This document shows, one piece after another, positions 26,157-32,749 of a stretch of DNA of 64,000 bases. How positions within the stretch are numbered: position 1 is the stretch's first letter; the number at the start of each line of letters is the position of its first letter. The notes under the pieces were generated by a model, which did no database searches, was not told the origin of the DNA, and was given only the letters and a program-made list of their open reading frames with translations. A program made the translations under genes and the position numbers. Source of the DNA: Pseudoalteromonas sp. N1230-9 (GTDB lineage: Bacteria; Pseudomonadota; Gammaproteobacteria; Enterobacterales; Alteromonadaceae); assembly GCF_032716425.1 (NCBI RefSeq), contig NZ_CP090419.1, positions 1,862,001 to 1,926,000 on the forward strand. Direction: 5' to 3'.

Positions 26157-26753
26157 TTATAAATAGTCACGGATTTTTTCAGCGTCATCACTGCTGTAAC
26201 CTAAACACAGCGCGACTTCGTGAAGCATCATTTTCTTACGTGTTGTATTTGAGTTCGTCATCACCCAATATTCTGTATCGGTAATGTTTTTCGGGTTCAT
26301 GCTACTACCACTTTCGAGTAATGCTTCTTTACTGGTAGCAAAATAAACGCGATCACGGCCTTTTATATCTAATACATTGACAAATTCATTTTTGTGAGAA
26401 CGGTATAAGGCAGCTAAAATGAATAAGAAGCGCCCTACAACACCCTTTTGCATTGCAAGCTCTTCTTTGTTCAATACATTAAAAACATTCCCTTTGGCTT
26501 GGCTAGTAGCTTTGCTAGGAGCCGTTTTTTCTACTTCTGGCTCAGGCTGTTGTGTATTTTCAGTTGCGTGGTCAGTTACAGGTTCAACGGTTGAGGTTTC
26601 TTGTTCACTATGTTCATTCGTTGTTTCTGCTACCGTGTTACCATCAGAAAGGTTTAATAAACGACGCAAAATAGTTGATGCACTTTCACCAATACTTTGA
26701 GTGTTACTTGCTATGTATTGATATAACTCGTCGTCTATGTCGATTTTTTTCAT
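26157..26753 (-). CDS. seqA: Replication initiation negative regulator SeqA
   Basis: A protein of 198 residues from ATG 26753. SeqA binds hemimethylated GATC sites and sequesters oriC after initiation. The N-terminal multimerisation domain is clear (MKKIDIDDELYQYIASNTQSIGESASTILRRLL). It is followed by an acidic, low-complexity linker (about 40-90, longer than in E. coli) and a C-terminal DNA-binding domain ending in LHEVALCLGYSSDDAEKIRDYL. ATG 26753 is chosen over GTG 26777 because AGGAATAAC gives a good SD and the family starts at MKKI. Presence of SeqA implies Dam methylation. It is divergent from ybfF, as in E. coli. Confidence 0.96.
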   Translation of the reverse strand: MKKIDIDDELYQYIASNTQSIGESASTILRRLLNLSDGNTVAETTNEHSEQETSTVEPVTDHATENTQQPEPEVEKTAPSKATSQAKGNVFNVLNKEELAMQKGVVGRFLFILAALYRSHKNEFVNVLDIKGRDRVYFATSKEALLESGSSMNPKNITDTEYWVMTNSNTTRKKMMLHEVALCLGYSSDDAEKIRDYL

Positions 26754-26884
26754 GTTATTCCTGTCTTTACGGGTCACATTTTAAAAGTTCTCAATGATTA
26801 TACCTAAGCTCGAAGTAATTCTCTATGTTTTGCAATTTGTAATTTCGCTAGGCAAAATACAGCGATTAAAAATAGGAGTTTAAA

Positions 26885-27649
26885 ATGCTATTAAACTACC
26901 AACAATTGGGCCAAGGCCCTGACGTTGTATTGATCCATGGTTTGTTTGGCTCACTAGAAAACTTGAATGTTATAGCCAAAGCATTAGCTGAAAATTACAC
27001 TGTTACTAATGTTGATTTACGAAACCATGGTAGGTCATTTCATAGTGAAACGATGAACTACGAAGTAATGGCAGACGATATTTACAACTTACTAAAGAAC
27101 TTAAACATATCAAATGCACATATTATTGGCCATTCAATGGGTGGCAAAGCAGCGATGCAATTAGCGCTCAAGTACAATGATGTGGTCAATAAGTTGGTTG
27201 TATTAGATATTTCCCCTGTAGCAAATAAACCGCGACACAGTGCTATTTTTGCTGGTTTAAACGAAGTGGCTGAATCTAATGTTGCAGATAGAAAAGCAGC
27301 AGATCTACTATTAGCAAAACATATCGACGAGATGGGTGTTCGACAATTTTTATTAAAAAGTTTTGCGAAAAACGATCAAGGACAGTATCAATGGCGATTT
27401 AATTTAGATGTTTTAAATCAGCAATATGAAAATATTTTGTCGCAACTTGATGAAAATGATTCTTGTTTATGTGATACTTTATTCGTGAAAGGTAATGATT
27501 CAGACTATATTTTGGCTGAGCATCGTCCAATGATTATGAATTTATTTCCAAATGCGAAGGCAAAAGTAATTCATGGTGCGGGTCATTGGTTACACGCGCA
27601 AAAACCACTTGCTGTAAATAAAGCAATCAGCGATTTTTTACAGCAATAA
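26885..27649 (+). CDS. ybfF: Alpha/beta hydrolase YbfF family esterase
   Basis: A 254-residue cytoplasmic alpha/beta hydrolase. The oxyanion-hole region is VLIHGLFGSLENLN, the nucleophile elbow is IGHSMGGKAAMQ, and the catalytic His is in GAGHWLHAQKP. An aspartate in the VVLDISPVA stretch and the last-third acid complete the usual triad region. E. coli YbfF hydrolyses short to medium acyl esters and acyl-CoA thioesters; the same general role is likely. Its position divergent to seqA is conserved with E. coli. SD AGGAG lies upstream of ATG 26885. Confidence 0.93.
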   Translation: MLLNYQQLGQGPDVVLIHGLFGSLENLNVIAKALAENYTVTNVDLRNHGRSFHSETMNYEVMADDIYNLLKNLNISNAHIIGHSMGGKAAMQLALKYNDVVNKLVVLDISPVANKPRHSAIFAGLNEVAESNVADRKAADLLLAKHIDEMGVRQFLLKSFAKNDQGQYQWRFNLDVLNQQYENILSQLDENDSCLCDTLFVKGNDSDYILAEHRPMIMNLFPNAKAKVIHGAGHWLHAQKPLAVNKAISDFLQQ

Positions 27650-27709
27650 AAGGCAAGAGAAAATTCACGTTTTTGATCTAGCCCACTAAATTATTATGAT
27701 TTTGTGTGC

Positions 27710-27721
27710 TATAGTACGCGC
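27710..27721 (+). promoter_or_regulatory. Extended -10 promoter of the DUF2788-ybfE-fldA cluster
   Basis: TGCTATAGT forms an extended -10 (TGN-TATAGT, hexamer 27710-27715) followed by a GC-rich discriminator (ACGCGCCG). The -35 region 17 bases upstream is weak, as is usual for extended -10 promoters. No LexA box is seen here, unlike the E. coli ybfE context. Confidence 0.5.
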
Positions 27722-27747
27722 CGTTTAATTTGAAGGTTTATACGTTG

Positions 27748-27969
27748 ATGGTCAGTCAGTTAATTAACGAATTTGATACCTTAGGGTTGTATTTTGGCTT
27801 AGCCGGCATTTTCTTTTTTATTGGAATGGCAATTCAAGACGTCCTTAAAAAAGGTGATGTACCAAAATTTGGCCGATACATCGTTTGGTTAGTGCTGTTT
27901 TTAGGTTGCTCTGGGTTTATAGCTAAAGGACTTATACAAGTGTTTTGGCAAGGCGCAGGTGTAGGCTAG
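27748..27969 (+). CDS. DUF2788 small membrane protein
   Basis: A 73-residue protein from ATG 27748, with two transmembrane helices (about residues 10-28 and 45-65) separated by a short basic/acidic loop (QDVLKKGDVPKFGR). The sequence matches the small DUF2788 family found next to ybfE-fldA in marine gammaproteobacteria. An alternative TTG start at 27730 would add six residues; ATG is preferred. Function is unknown. The ybfE start lies two bases after its stop codon, so the two are probably coupled. Confidence 0.8.
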   Translation: MVSQLINEFDTLGLYFGLAGIFFFIGMAIQDVLKKGDVPKFGRYIVWLVLFLGCSGFIAKGLIQVFWQGAGVG

Positions 27970-27971
27970 AC

Positions 27972-28250
27972 ATGGCAAAGTCAGAACTAGATAGAACAAC
28001 ACCCGATTTATTTGAATACGAAAAACGCCCTGGTAGGCCTAAAACAAACCCCCTACCTCGCGATATGCAATTAAAAGTGAATAAACGTAATCAAATAAAA
28101 CGAGATAAAGCACGTGGTTTAAAGCGTGTAGAATTTAAGGTTTCATCACAGTTATATCAAGCATTAAGCGATATGGCAGATGCGCAGAATATTAGCCGTA
28201 GCGCGTTGATTGAAACAATTTTACAAGAAAGATTGGCTATTGATAGATAG
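27972..28250 (+). CDS. ybfE: YbfE-like ribbon-helix-helix protein
   Basis: A 92-residue small basic protein. The N-terminal half is proline/lysine rich (LFEYEKRPGRPKTNPL). The C-terminal half is a ribbon-helix-helix-like DNA-binding segment (KRVEFKVSSQLYQALSDMADAQNISRSALIETILQERL). ATG 27972 (MAKSELDRTTPDLFEY) is chosen over an upstream start at 27945 that lies inside the DUF2788 frame. It matches E. coli YbfE, a LexA-regulated gene of unknown role located just before fldA. Here the same order holds (14 bases to fldA), but no LexA site is evident. Confidence 0.85.
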   Translation: MAKSELDRTTPDLFEYEKRPGRPKTNPLPRDMQLKVNKRNQIKRDKARGLKRVEFKVSSQLYQALSDMADAQNISRSALIETILQERLAIDR

Positions 28251-28264
28251 AAGGTTTTAAATCC

Positions 28265-28792
28265 ATGTCAAGCGTAGGTATTTTTTTCGGAAGCGATACA
28301 GGCAATACTGAACACGTAGCTAAAATGATCCAAAAAGAGCTAGGTAAGAAACTTGTCGCTGTTCATGACATTGCGAAAAGCTCTAAAGAAGAGATTGCTG
28401 AATTCGATTTGCTATTATTTGGTATCCCTACATGGTACTACGGTGAAGCGCAGTGCGATTGGGATGATTTTTTCCCTGAATTAGAAGAAATCGACTTCGA
28501 AGGAAAATTAGTCGCGATATTTGGTTGTGGTGACCAAGAAGATTATGCAGAGTACTTCTTAGATGCTATGGGTATGGTAAATGATATCGTAACAGAGCGC
28601 GGTGCAATCGTTGTTGGTAATTGGTCAACTGAAGGTTATGACTTCGAAGCATCAAAAGCACTTGTAGATGACAACCATTTTGTCGGCTTAGGTATTGATG
28701 AAGACCGTCAACCAGATCTTACAGAAAAGCGTGTTAAAGACTGGTGTGCTCAGATTCATGACGAAATGTGTTTAGCGGAACTTGCTGATTAA
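28265..28792 (+). CDS. fldA: Flavodoxin 1
   Basis: A 175-residue FMN-binding electron carrier. The phosphate-binding loop is FGSDTGNTEHVAK. Flavin-contacting loops include GIPTWYYGEAQCDWDDFF and FGCGDQEDYAEYFLDAMG, as in long-chain flavodoxins. The protein is highly acidic. It supplies low-potential electrons to enzymes such as radical SAM proteins and biotin synthase, and replaces ferredoxin when iron is scarce. SD AAGG precedes ATG 28265. It lies upstream of fur on the same strand, an arrangement conserved with E. coli. Confidence 0.96.
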   Translation: MSSVGIFFGSDTGNTEHVAKMIQKELGKKLVAVHDIAKSSKEEIAEFDLLLFGIPTWYYGEAQCDWDDFFPELEEIDFEGKLVAIFGCGDQEDYAEYFLDAMGMVNDIVTERGAIVVGNWSTEGYDFEASKALVDDNHFVGLGIDEDRQPDLTEKRVKDWCAQIHDEMCLAELAD

Positions 28793-28890
28793 TAACAAGT
28801 ATTACTCGCATTTACTAGCTGCTGTAAAGATGCACAACCAATTCACTTTTGTTTGAAAAACCGGCAATTAAACGAATTGTTCTTTGCACT

Positions 28891-28954
28891 TAGTAACTAG
28901 GCACGTTATTCTACTAGTTGCTAATGTGTCGTGTGCATCTTAATGATGCCTAGT
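28891..28954 (+). other. Structured leader upstream of fur with competing stems
   Basis: Three pairings are visible. TAGTAACTAG (28891-28900) pairs with CTAGTTGCTA (28914-28923), nine of ten. ACTAGGCA (28896-28903) pairs perfectly with TGCCTAGT (28947-28954). GCATC/GATGC lies inside the latter. The first two share bases 28896-28900, so they exclude each other. Confidence 0.35.
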
Positions 28955-28981
28955 ATAACTAAATAAATTGAGACAGATTGA

Positions 28982-29425
28982 ATGACTGATCACAACTTGG
29001 AATTAAAAAAAGCAGGGTTAAAAGTAACGCTGCCACGTATTAAAATTTTAGAGATTCTGCAATCTCCAGACAATCAACACATCAGCGCTGAAGATGTCTA
29101 TAAAATTTTATTAGACAAAGGCGAAGAGATTGGTCTTGCAACTGTCTATCGTGTTCTTAACCAATTTGATGATGCTGGTATCGTATCTCGCCACCACTTT
29201 GAAGGTGGTAAGTCGGTATTCGAACTATCAGGAAGTACACATCATGACCACCTTGTATGCTTGAAGTGTGGTAAGGTTGTAGAATTTGAGGATGATCTTA
29301 TTGAACGTCGTCAAGTTGAAATTGCTGAAGAAAATGGCATTAAGCTAACTAACCACTCACTATACTTATACGGTGAATGCGTTGACACTGAAAAGTGTAA
29401 AGAATACGCTGAATCAAATAGTTAA
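28982..29425 (+). CDS. fur: Ferric uptake regulator
   Basis: A 147-residue Fe2+-responsive repressor. The winged-helix DNA-binding half contains KVTLPRIKILEILQ and LATVYRVLNQFDDAGIVSRHHFEGGKSVFEL. The dimerisation half has the metal-site segment HHDHLVCLKCGKVVEFED, and a second CxxxxC-type pair (GECVDTEKC) near the C-terminus provides the structural zinc site. Fur controls iron uptake and related genes; a candidate target in the window is the exporter at 17792. No short upstream frame overlapping fur, comparable to E. coli uof, could be supported. A very strong terminator follows. Confidence 0.97.
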   Translation: MTDHNLELKKAGLKVTLPRIKILEILQSPDNQHISAEDVYKILLDKGEEIGLATVYRVLNQFDDAGIVSRHHFEGGKSVFELSGSTHHDHLVCLKCGKVVEFEDDLIERRQVEIAEENGIKLTNHSLYLYGECVDTEKCKEYAESNS

Positions 29426-29435
29426 TATTTGTATC

Positions 29436-29476
29436 AGACATAAAAAAACCTGCAGTTAGCAGGTTTTTTTATGTCT
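29436..29476. terminator. Bidirectional terminator between fur and fklB
   Basis: A perfect 18-bp inverted repeat: AGACATAAAAAAACCTGC (29436-29453) against 29459-29476, with loop AGTTA. A7 and T7 tracts on either side let it serve both convergent genes. Confidence 0.95.
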
Positions 29477-29488
29477 ATTAGAAACCAA

Positions 29489-30106
29489 TTAGATAATTTC
29501 TAATAACTCAACGTCGAAGATTAACGTTGAGAAAGGTGCGATTGCAGCACCCGCACCGCGCTCACCGTAAGCAAGTTCATGTGGTACATATAGGCGCCAC
29601 TTTGAACCTGTACCCATCATTTGCACAGCTTCTGTCCAGCCTTTGATAACACCACTTACTGGGAACTCAGCAGGTTGACCACGCTCATATGAGCTGTCGA
29701 ATACTGTACCGTTAATGAGTGTACCGTGGTAATGAGCACGAATAGTAGAATCAGCTGTTGGTTTTTCACCCTCACCTGCTGTAAGAACTTCGTACTGTAG
29801 ACCTGATTCAGTTACAGTGATCTCTGGGCGCTTTGCATTTTCTTCTAAGAAAGCAACACCTTCAGCAGCAAGTACTTTAGCTTCTTCTTCACGACGCGCT
29901 TGAATTTCAGCATTGATTTTTTCAAAAGCAGCTTGAATTGCAGGAATTTCGACTTGGAAATCACTACCGGCATACGCGTCTTTCATACCTTCAAATACAG
30001 AGTTAAGGTTTAAACCTTCAAATGGATTCGCTTTTAATTGTTCACCCATTTGTAAACCAATACCATAACTTGCTTTTTCAGCATCTGTTGTAAAAATATC
30101 TGACAT
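29489..30106 (-). CDS. fklB: FKBP-type peptidyl-prolyl cis-trans isomerase FklB
   Basis: A 205-residue protein from ATG 30106. The N-terminal dimerisation/helical domain (about 1-95; EKASYGIGLQMGEQLKANPFEGL) is followed by a complete FKBP domain (about 110-205). This includes ADSTIRAHYHGTLINGTVFDSSYERGQPAEF and the C-terminal APFSTLIFDVELLEI. It catalyses proline isomerisation during protein folding and closely resembles E. coli FklB (206 residues), including the absence of an N-terminal signal peptide, so it is cytoplasmic. A GTG at 30118 would add four residues; neither start has a strong SD. It converges on fur. Confidence 0.93.
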   Translation of the reverse strand: MSDIFTTDAEKASYGIGLQMGEQLKANPFEGLNLNSVFEGMKDAYAGSDFQVEIPAIQAAFEKINAEIQARREEEAKVLAAEGVAFLEENAKRPEITVTESGLQYEVLTAGEGEKPTADSTIRAHYHGTLINGTVFDSSYERGQPAEFPVSGVIKGWTEAVQMMGTGSKWRLYVPHELAYGERGAGAAIAPFSTLIFDVELLEII

Positions 30107-30178
30107 GTTTAAATTCACGTTTATTAGTTAAAAGACAAAGCCATACTAACATAAAAAAACACTGAATATCGCCTAGTT

Positions 30179-30577
30179 TTACTGCGTTTGGTCAGTGTTT
30201 AAACTAATTCGTTGCTTTATTTTCTCAACGATAAAGGTAGCGATTGGTAAGCTTATAACCATTACTGGAATAAAGTACACATTCATTAACCCTGCCGTGC
30301 CTGTAAGAACCAAAGGCACAACAAGTAACCCGCCAAGTGCGATATATGACGCGGCAATAATTGGCCAATGTTTATCATATTTACCAATCAAATGAGCTAC
30401 AAGCGTATTGAAACCTATACCATATGCAATGGCAGTTAATAGACTGTGTTCTGGCTTAGCATCATGCGCCATTGCAACAAGAACAGTTACACCACTATGA
30501 TAAAAATAGGAAAAAACTGACCACAGCAACACATGTTTGATAATACGTTGTAGTTTTGAAGGTTCGCTTGTCGGCAT
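30179..30577 (-). CDS. Small four-helix inner-membrane protein, unknown
   Basis: A 132-residue protein with about four hydrophobic segments (around 14-34, 43-62, 72-90 and 95-115) and a basic, polar C-terminal tail (EKIKQRISLNTDQTQ). The ATG at 30577 has a good SD (GGAGA, six bases upstream), which supports a real gene. I do not recognise a named family and there is no catalytic motif. It lies between the tRNA-Ser terminator and fklB on the same strand. Function unknown. Confidence 0.7.
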   Translation of the reverse strand: MPTSEPSKLQRIIKHVLLWSVFSYFYHSGVTVLVAMAHDAKPEHSLLTAIAYGIGFNTLVAHLIGKYDKHWPIIAASYIALGGLLVVPLVLTGTAGLMNVYFIPVMVISLPIATFIVEKIKQRISLNTDQTQ

Positions 30578-30594
30578 TATTTATCTCCAGAAAG

Positions 30595-30624
30595 CAAAAA
30601 ACCGCCAGTTAGGCGGTTTTTTAA
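30595..30624 (-). terminator. Terminator of tRNA-Ser
   Basis: A stem of CCGCC/GGCGG with A6 and T6 flanks (30595-30624). On the minus strand it lies directly after the tRNA 3' end and ends in T6. Confidence 0.9.
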
Positions 30625-30628
30625 ATAA

Positions 30629-30719
30629 TGGTGGAGAGATAGGGATTTGAACCCTAGAGGGGCTACAAACCCCTGCCGGTTTTCAAGACCGGTGCATTCG
30701 ACCACTCTGCCATCTCTCC
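30629..30719 (-). tRNA. serT: tRNA-Ser (anticodon UGA)
   Basis: A 91-nt tRNA with encoded CCA. The acceptor GGAGAGA pairs with TCTCTCC. The D arm is GGCAGAGTGGTCGAATGC, and the anticodon arm CCGGT-CTTGAAA-ACCGG presents UGA. A long variable arm (AGGGG...CCCCT) is typical of class II tRNA-Ser. The T arm is TAGGG-TTCAAAT-CCCTA. The anticodon arm is the same as in E. coli serT. The discriminator base reads A. It reads UCN-type serine codons. Confidence 0.97.
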
Positions 30720-30730
30720 GTACGGCGCGC

Positions 30731-30759
30731 ATAATAGTGTTTACTGAGTTTTTTGTAAA
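30731..30759 (-). promoter_or_regulatory. Promoter of tRNA-Ser with GC-rich discriminator
   Basis: On the minus strand, TTTACA (30754-30759), a 17-base spacer and TATTAT (30731-30736) are followed by GCGCGCCG up to the tRNA. The GC-rich discriminator is the hallmark of stringently controlled stable-RNA promoters. Confidence 0.75.
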
Positions 30760-30786
30760 GGTTTATTTTTAAAATATTCAATAAAG

Positions 30787-31164
30787 TTAATAATATTGCT
30801 TGGGCCGTCTTGCTATCCATGAGCAAATCAAGCAAATTAACACGCTTATAAGTGCAAAGGCAGCTGCTTGAACAACAACATCGATGCGATTAAAGTTGTC
30901 GCTTGGAACGATAACAAGTAAAAAAGCAGGTAAGCTTGTAAATGTCAGAACGTAGCAACATATTTTAAATGCACGCCCGAAATCAAACCGTTTTGTACTT
31001 TGCATCCACCATGTGAGTAGAAATAACACCCCTACGGCCGACAATCCTAAGAATTGGGGAGCTTTAGTCGACATTGCAACAAAAAACGTAATAATAGCGC
31101 CAATTAATCCCCATAATGACCAAGCGAACCAATTTTCTTTTTCACGTAAAAATAAGTTTCCCAT
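30787..31164 (-). CDS. Small four-helix inner-membrane protein, unknown
   Basis: A 125-residue protein with four predicted transmembrane segments (about 12-32, 37-53, 66-87 and 95-117) and a basic C-terminus (RRPKQYY). No family could be recognised. The start at 31164 (MGNLFLREKENWFAW) has only a weak GAG-type SD. It lies upstream of tRNA-Ser on the same strand and is separated from its neighbours by AT-rich gaps, so it is probably monocistronic. Function unknown; the topology and a clean frame support a real gene. Confidence 0.65.
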   Translation of the reverse strand: MGNLFLREKENWFAWSLWGLIGAIITFFVAMSTKAPQFLGLSAVGVLFLLTWWMQSTKRFDFGRAFKICCYVLTFTSLPAFLLVIVPSDNFNRIDVVVQAAAFALISVLICLICSWIARRPKQYY

Positions 31165-31361
31165 TTTTCTCGTCTTCTTTATCGTTATTTTTCTGAGACT
31201 TCCATTACATTATCAAAAAACAACCGATTAAAAAACATACCGAAGAAGATTTTTTAGTTTTGCGTCCAAGCGCTTCTTACAGCAAAGATAAACTTGAAAA
31301 AAGTAACATAAGCAAGCTTAATCAGATCTGACTATTAAAGTACAAGAAAGTTCAAAAATAA

Positions 31362-31910
31362 TTATAAATTTTCAAAAAATCGTGATGGCTCGTGTCTTAC
31401 CGGCTTTTTGCAGTCCACTTCTGGTGTTCCTAGATATAAGAACCCGACGATTTCATCCTCCTCTTTGCACCCTAAAGCAGATTTCACGAAAGGACTTTGC
31501 GCAAAATAACCCGTTCTCCAAATCCCACCTAGTCCTTGCGCAAAAGCAGCTTGTTGCATTGTTAGTACGCTGCATCCAGCACTTTGTACTTGCTCAATAC
31601 GCGGTACTTTTAGATTATCAACAACATTAGCAATTGCAATTATTACCATGGGTGCACGTAATGGTAGAGATTTTGCTCGTTCAATGGTTCTTGCATCTTG
31701 CTGCTCAGCAACTGCTGCTTGGTGATAAATTTCACCTAACTTATGTAGCGCCTCGCCTTGTGCAACAATAAATCGCCACGGTGCTATGCAACCATGATCA
31801 GGCACTTTCAGTGCTGCGCGCTTAATAATTGATAATTGCTCTTGTGAAGGGCCTGGTGCAACAAGCCTTGGATCAGACTGTCGAGTTTGTAATAGCGTTA
31901 AAGCGTCCAT
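31362..31910 (-). CDS. YdjA-like nitroreductase
   Basis: A 182-residue FMN-dependent nitroreductase fold protein. Recognisable parts are LLQTRQSDPRLVAPGPSQEQL at the N-terminus (FMN phosphate contact), KVPDHGCIAPWRFIVAQGEAL, the central AGCSVLTMQQAAFAQGLGGIWRTGYF, and the closing LYLGTPEVDCKKPVR. These match E. coli YdjA (183 residues), a minimal family member reducing nitro or related compounds with NAD(P)H. In E. coli ydjA lies next to sppA-ansA. Here it is separated from them by a DoxX protein gene and fadH, so the neighbourhood is partly preserved. Confidence 0.9.
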   Translation of the reverse strand: MDALTLLQTRQSDPRLVAPGPSQEQLSIIKRAALKVPDHGCIAPWRFIVAQGEALHKLGEIYHQAAVAEQQDARTIERAKSLPLRAPMVIIAIANVVDNLKVPRIEQVQSAGCSVLTMQQAAFAQGLGGIWRTGYFAQSPFVKSALGCKEEDEIVGFLYLGTPEVDCKKPVRHEPSRFFENL

Positions 31911-31982
31911 TTTAAATCCGTAAATACATAATACGAAGCCCCTAATTAATAGGGGCTATAAAATTGAAGCTTAACACTTATT

Positions 31983-32681
31983 CTAGTTATCAATAAAGTC
32001 ATTAGTTCGCTTTGTAACTAACCAGTAATCAATACTCAAATATCTTCCGCCCCCCATAAAGAATAGGCTCAAAAGCATAACAAAATAAATTGCTGAGAAT
32101 TCTATACCATTATTTAAAATCACTGGTCGACCTGTTTCGTATAGATAACCGGTATGGCCATGTGTTTCTAATAAATCGCGCATTTTAGTTAATCTTTCTG
32201 AGGCTTGCGCTGAATTGTCTAAGCTTTCTTGTGCACCTGGGATATTTACCCAGCTTAAAACACGCGCAGGGCTTGTACTCGCATCTGTAGGAGTAACAGC
32301 AAACCAGCCATGTTCACTATGAACAGTCGTTGCGGCTACTAACATGGTAATCATAAGTGGTATAGTCACAAGTCGAGTTAAAAACCCAAAAAACAATAGT
32401 ATTCCGCCCAAAAACTCTGTCCATGCGGCTAGAAAAGCTAACAGTGCAGGAAAAGGTAAACCAAGGCCCCACTCTTCATTTCCAAACCATGCGATGATAT
32501 CTTCGGACGCCAAAAAGTATTGATAAAAATGAGAAACATCACCACTCAGTGCAAGCTTATTGAAGCCGGCTATTATCATAACCGGAGCTAAGATAAATCT
32601 GATAAGAAGAGCAGGAACACCGTCAAAAATACGGAGTTTATTTAAGGATTGATCATATGATTTTAGTAAAGTATTCAACAT
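31983..32681 (-). CDS. DoxX family membrane protein, HvfX-like
   Basis: A 232-residue four-helix DoxX-fold membrane protein. The conserved helices are seen around LLIRFILAPVMIIAGFNKL, ALLAFLAAWTEFLGGILLFFG, RLVTIPLMITMLVAATTVH and IYFVMLLSLFFMGGGRYLS. A long hydrophilic insert (about 120-190; WFAVTPTDASTSPARVLSW onward) separates helix 3 from helix 4. To my knowledge this pattern is close to the HvfX group linked with copper-binding RiPP (bufferin-type) operons. The partner genes hvfA, hvfB (DUF692) and hvfC (DUF2063) are not adjacent, so it is an orphan. The copper role is an inference from family resemblance. Confidence 0.7.
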   Translation of the reverse strand: MLNTLLKSYDQSLNKLRIFDGVPALLIRFILAPVMIIAGFNKLALSGDVSHFYQYFLASEDIIAWFGNEEWGLGLPFPALLAFLAAWTEFLGGILLFFGFLTRLVTIPLMITMLVAATTVHSEHGWFAVTPTDASTSPARVLSWVNIPGAQESLDNSAQASERLTKMRDLLETHGHTGYLYETGRPVILNNGIEFSAIYFVMLLSLFFMGGGRYLSIDYWLVTKRTNDFIDN

Positions 32682-32749
32682 TGTGGCCTCAGTTATAAGA
32701 CTAATAATTAGTATAGACTAAGACCACGTATAGCTGGCGTTTATTTCAA

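Noticed and set aside
28943..28966. Seven-codon frame upstream of fur, considered as a uof-like leader peptide
   Set aside because: No SD, no overlap with the fur start, and too short. It does not resemble E. coli uof.
30721..30745. GGCGCGCATAA sequence, second dif-like arm
   Set aside because: It is the -10 and GC-rich discriminator of the tRNA-Ser promoter, and no second arm is present.
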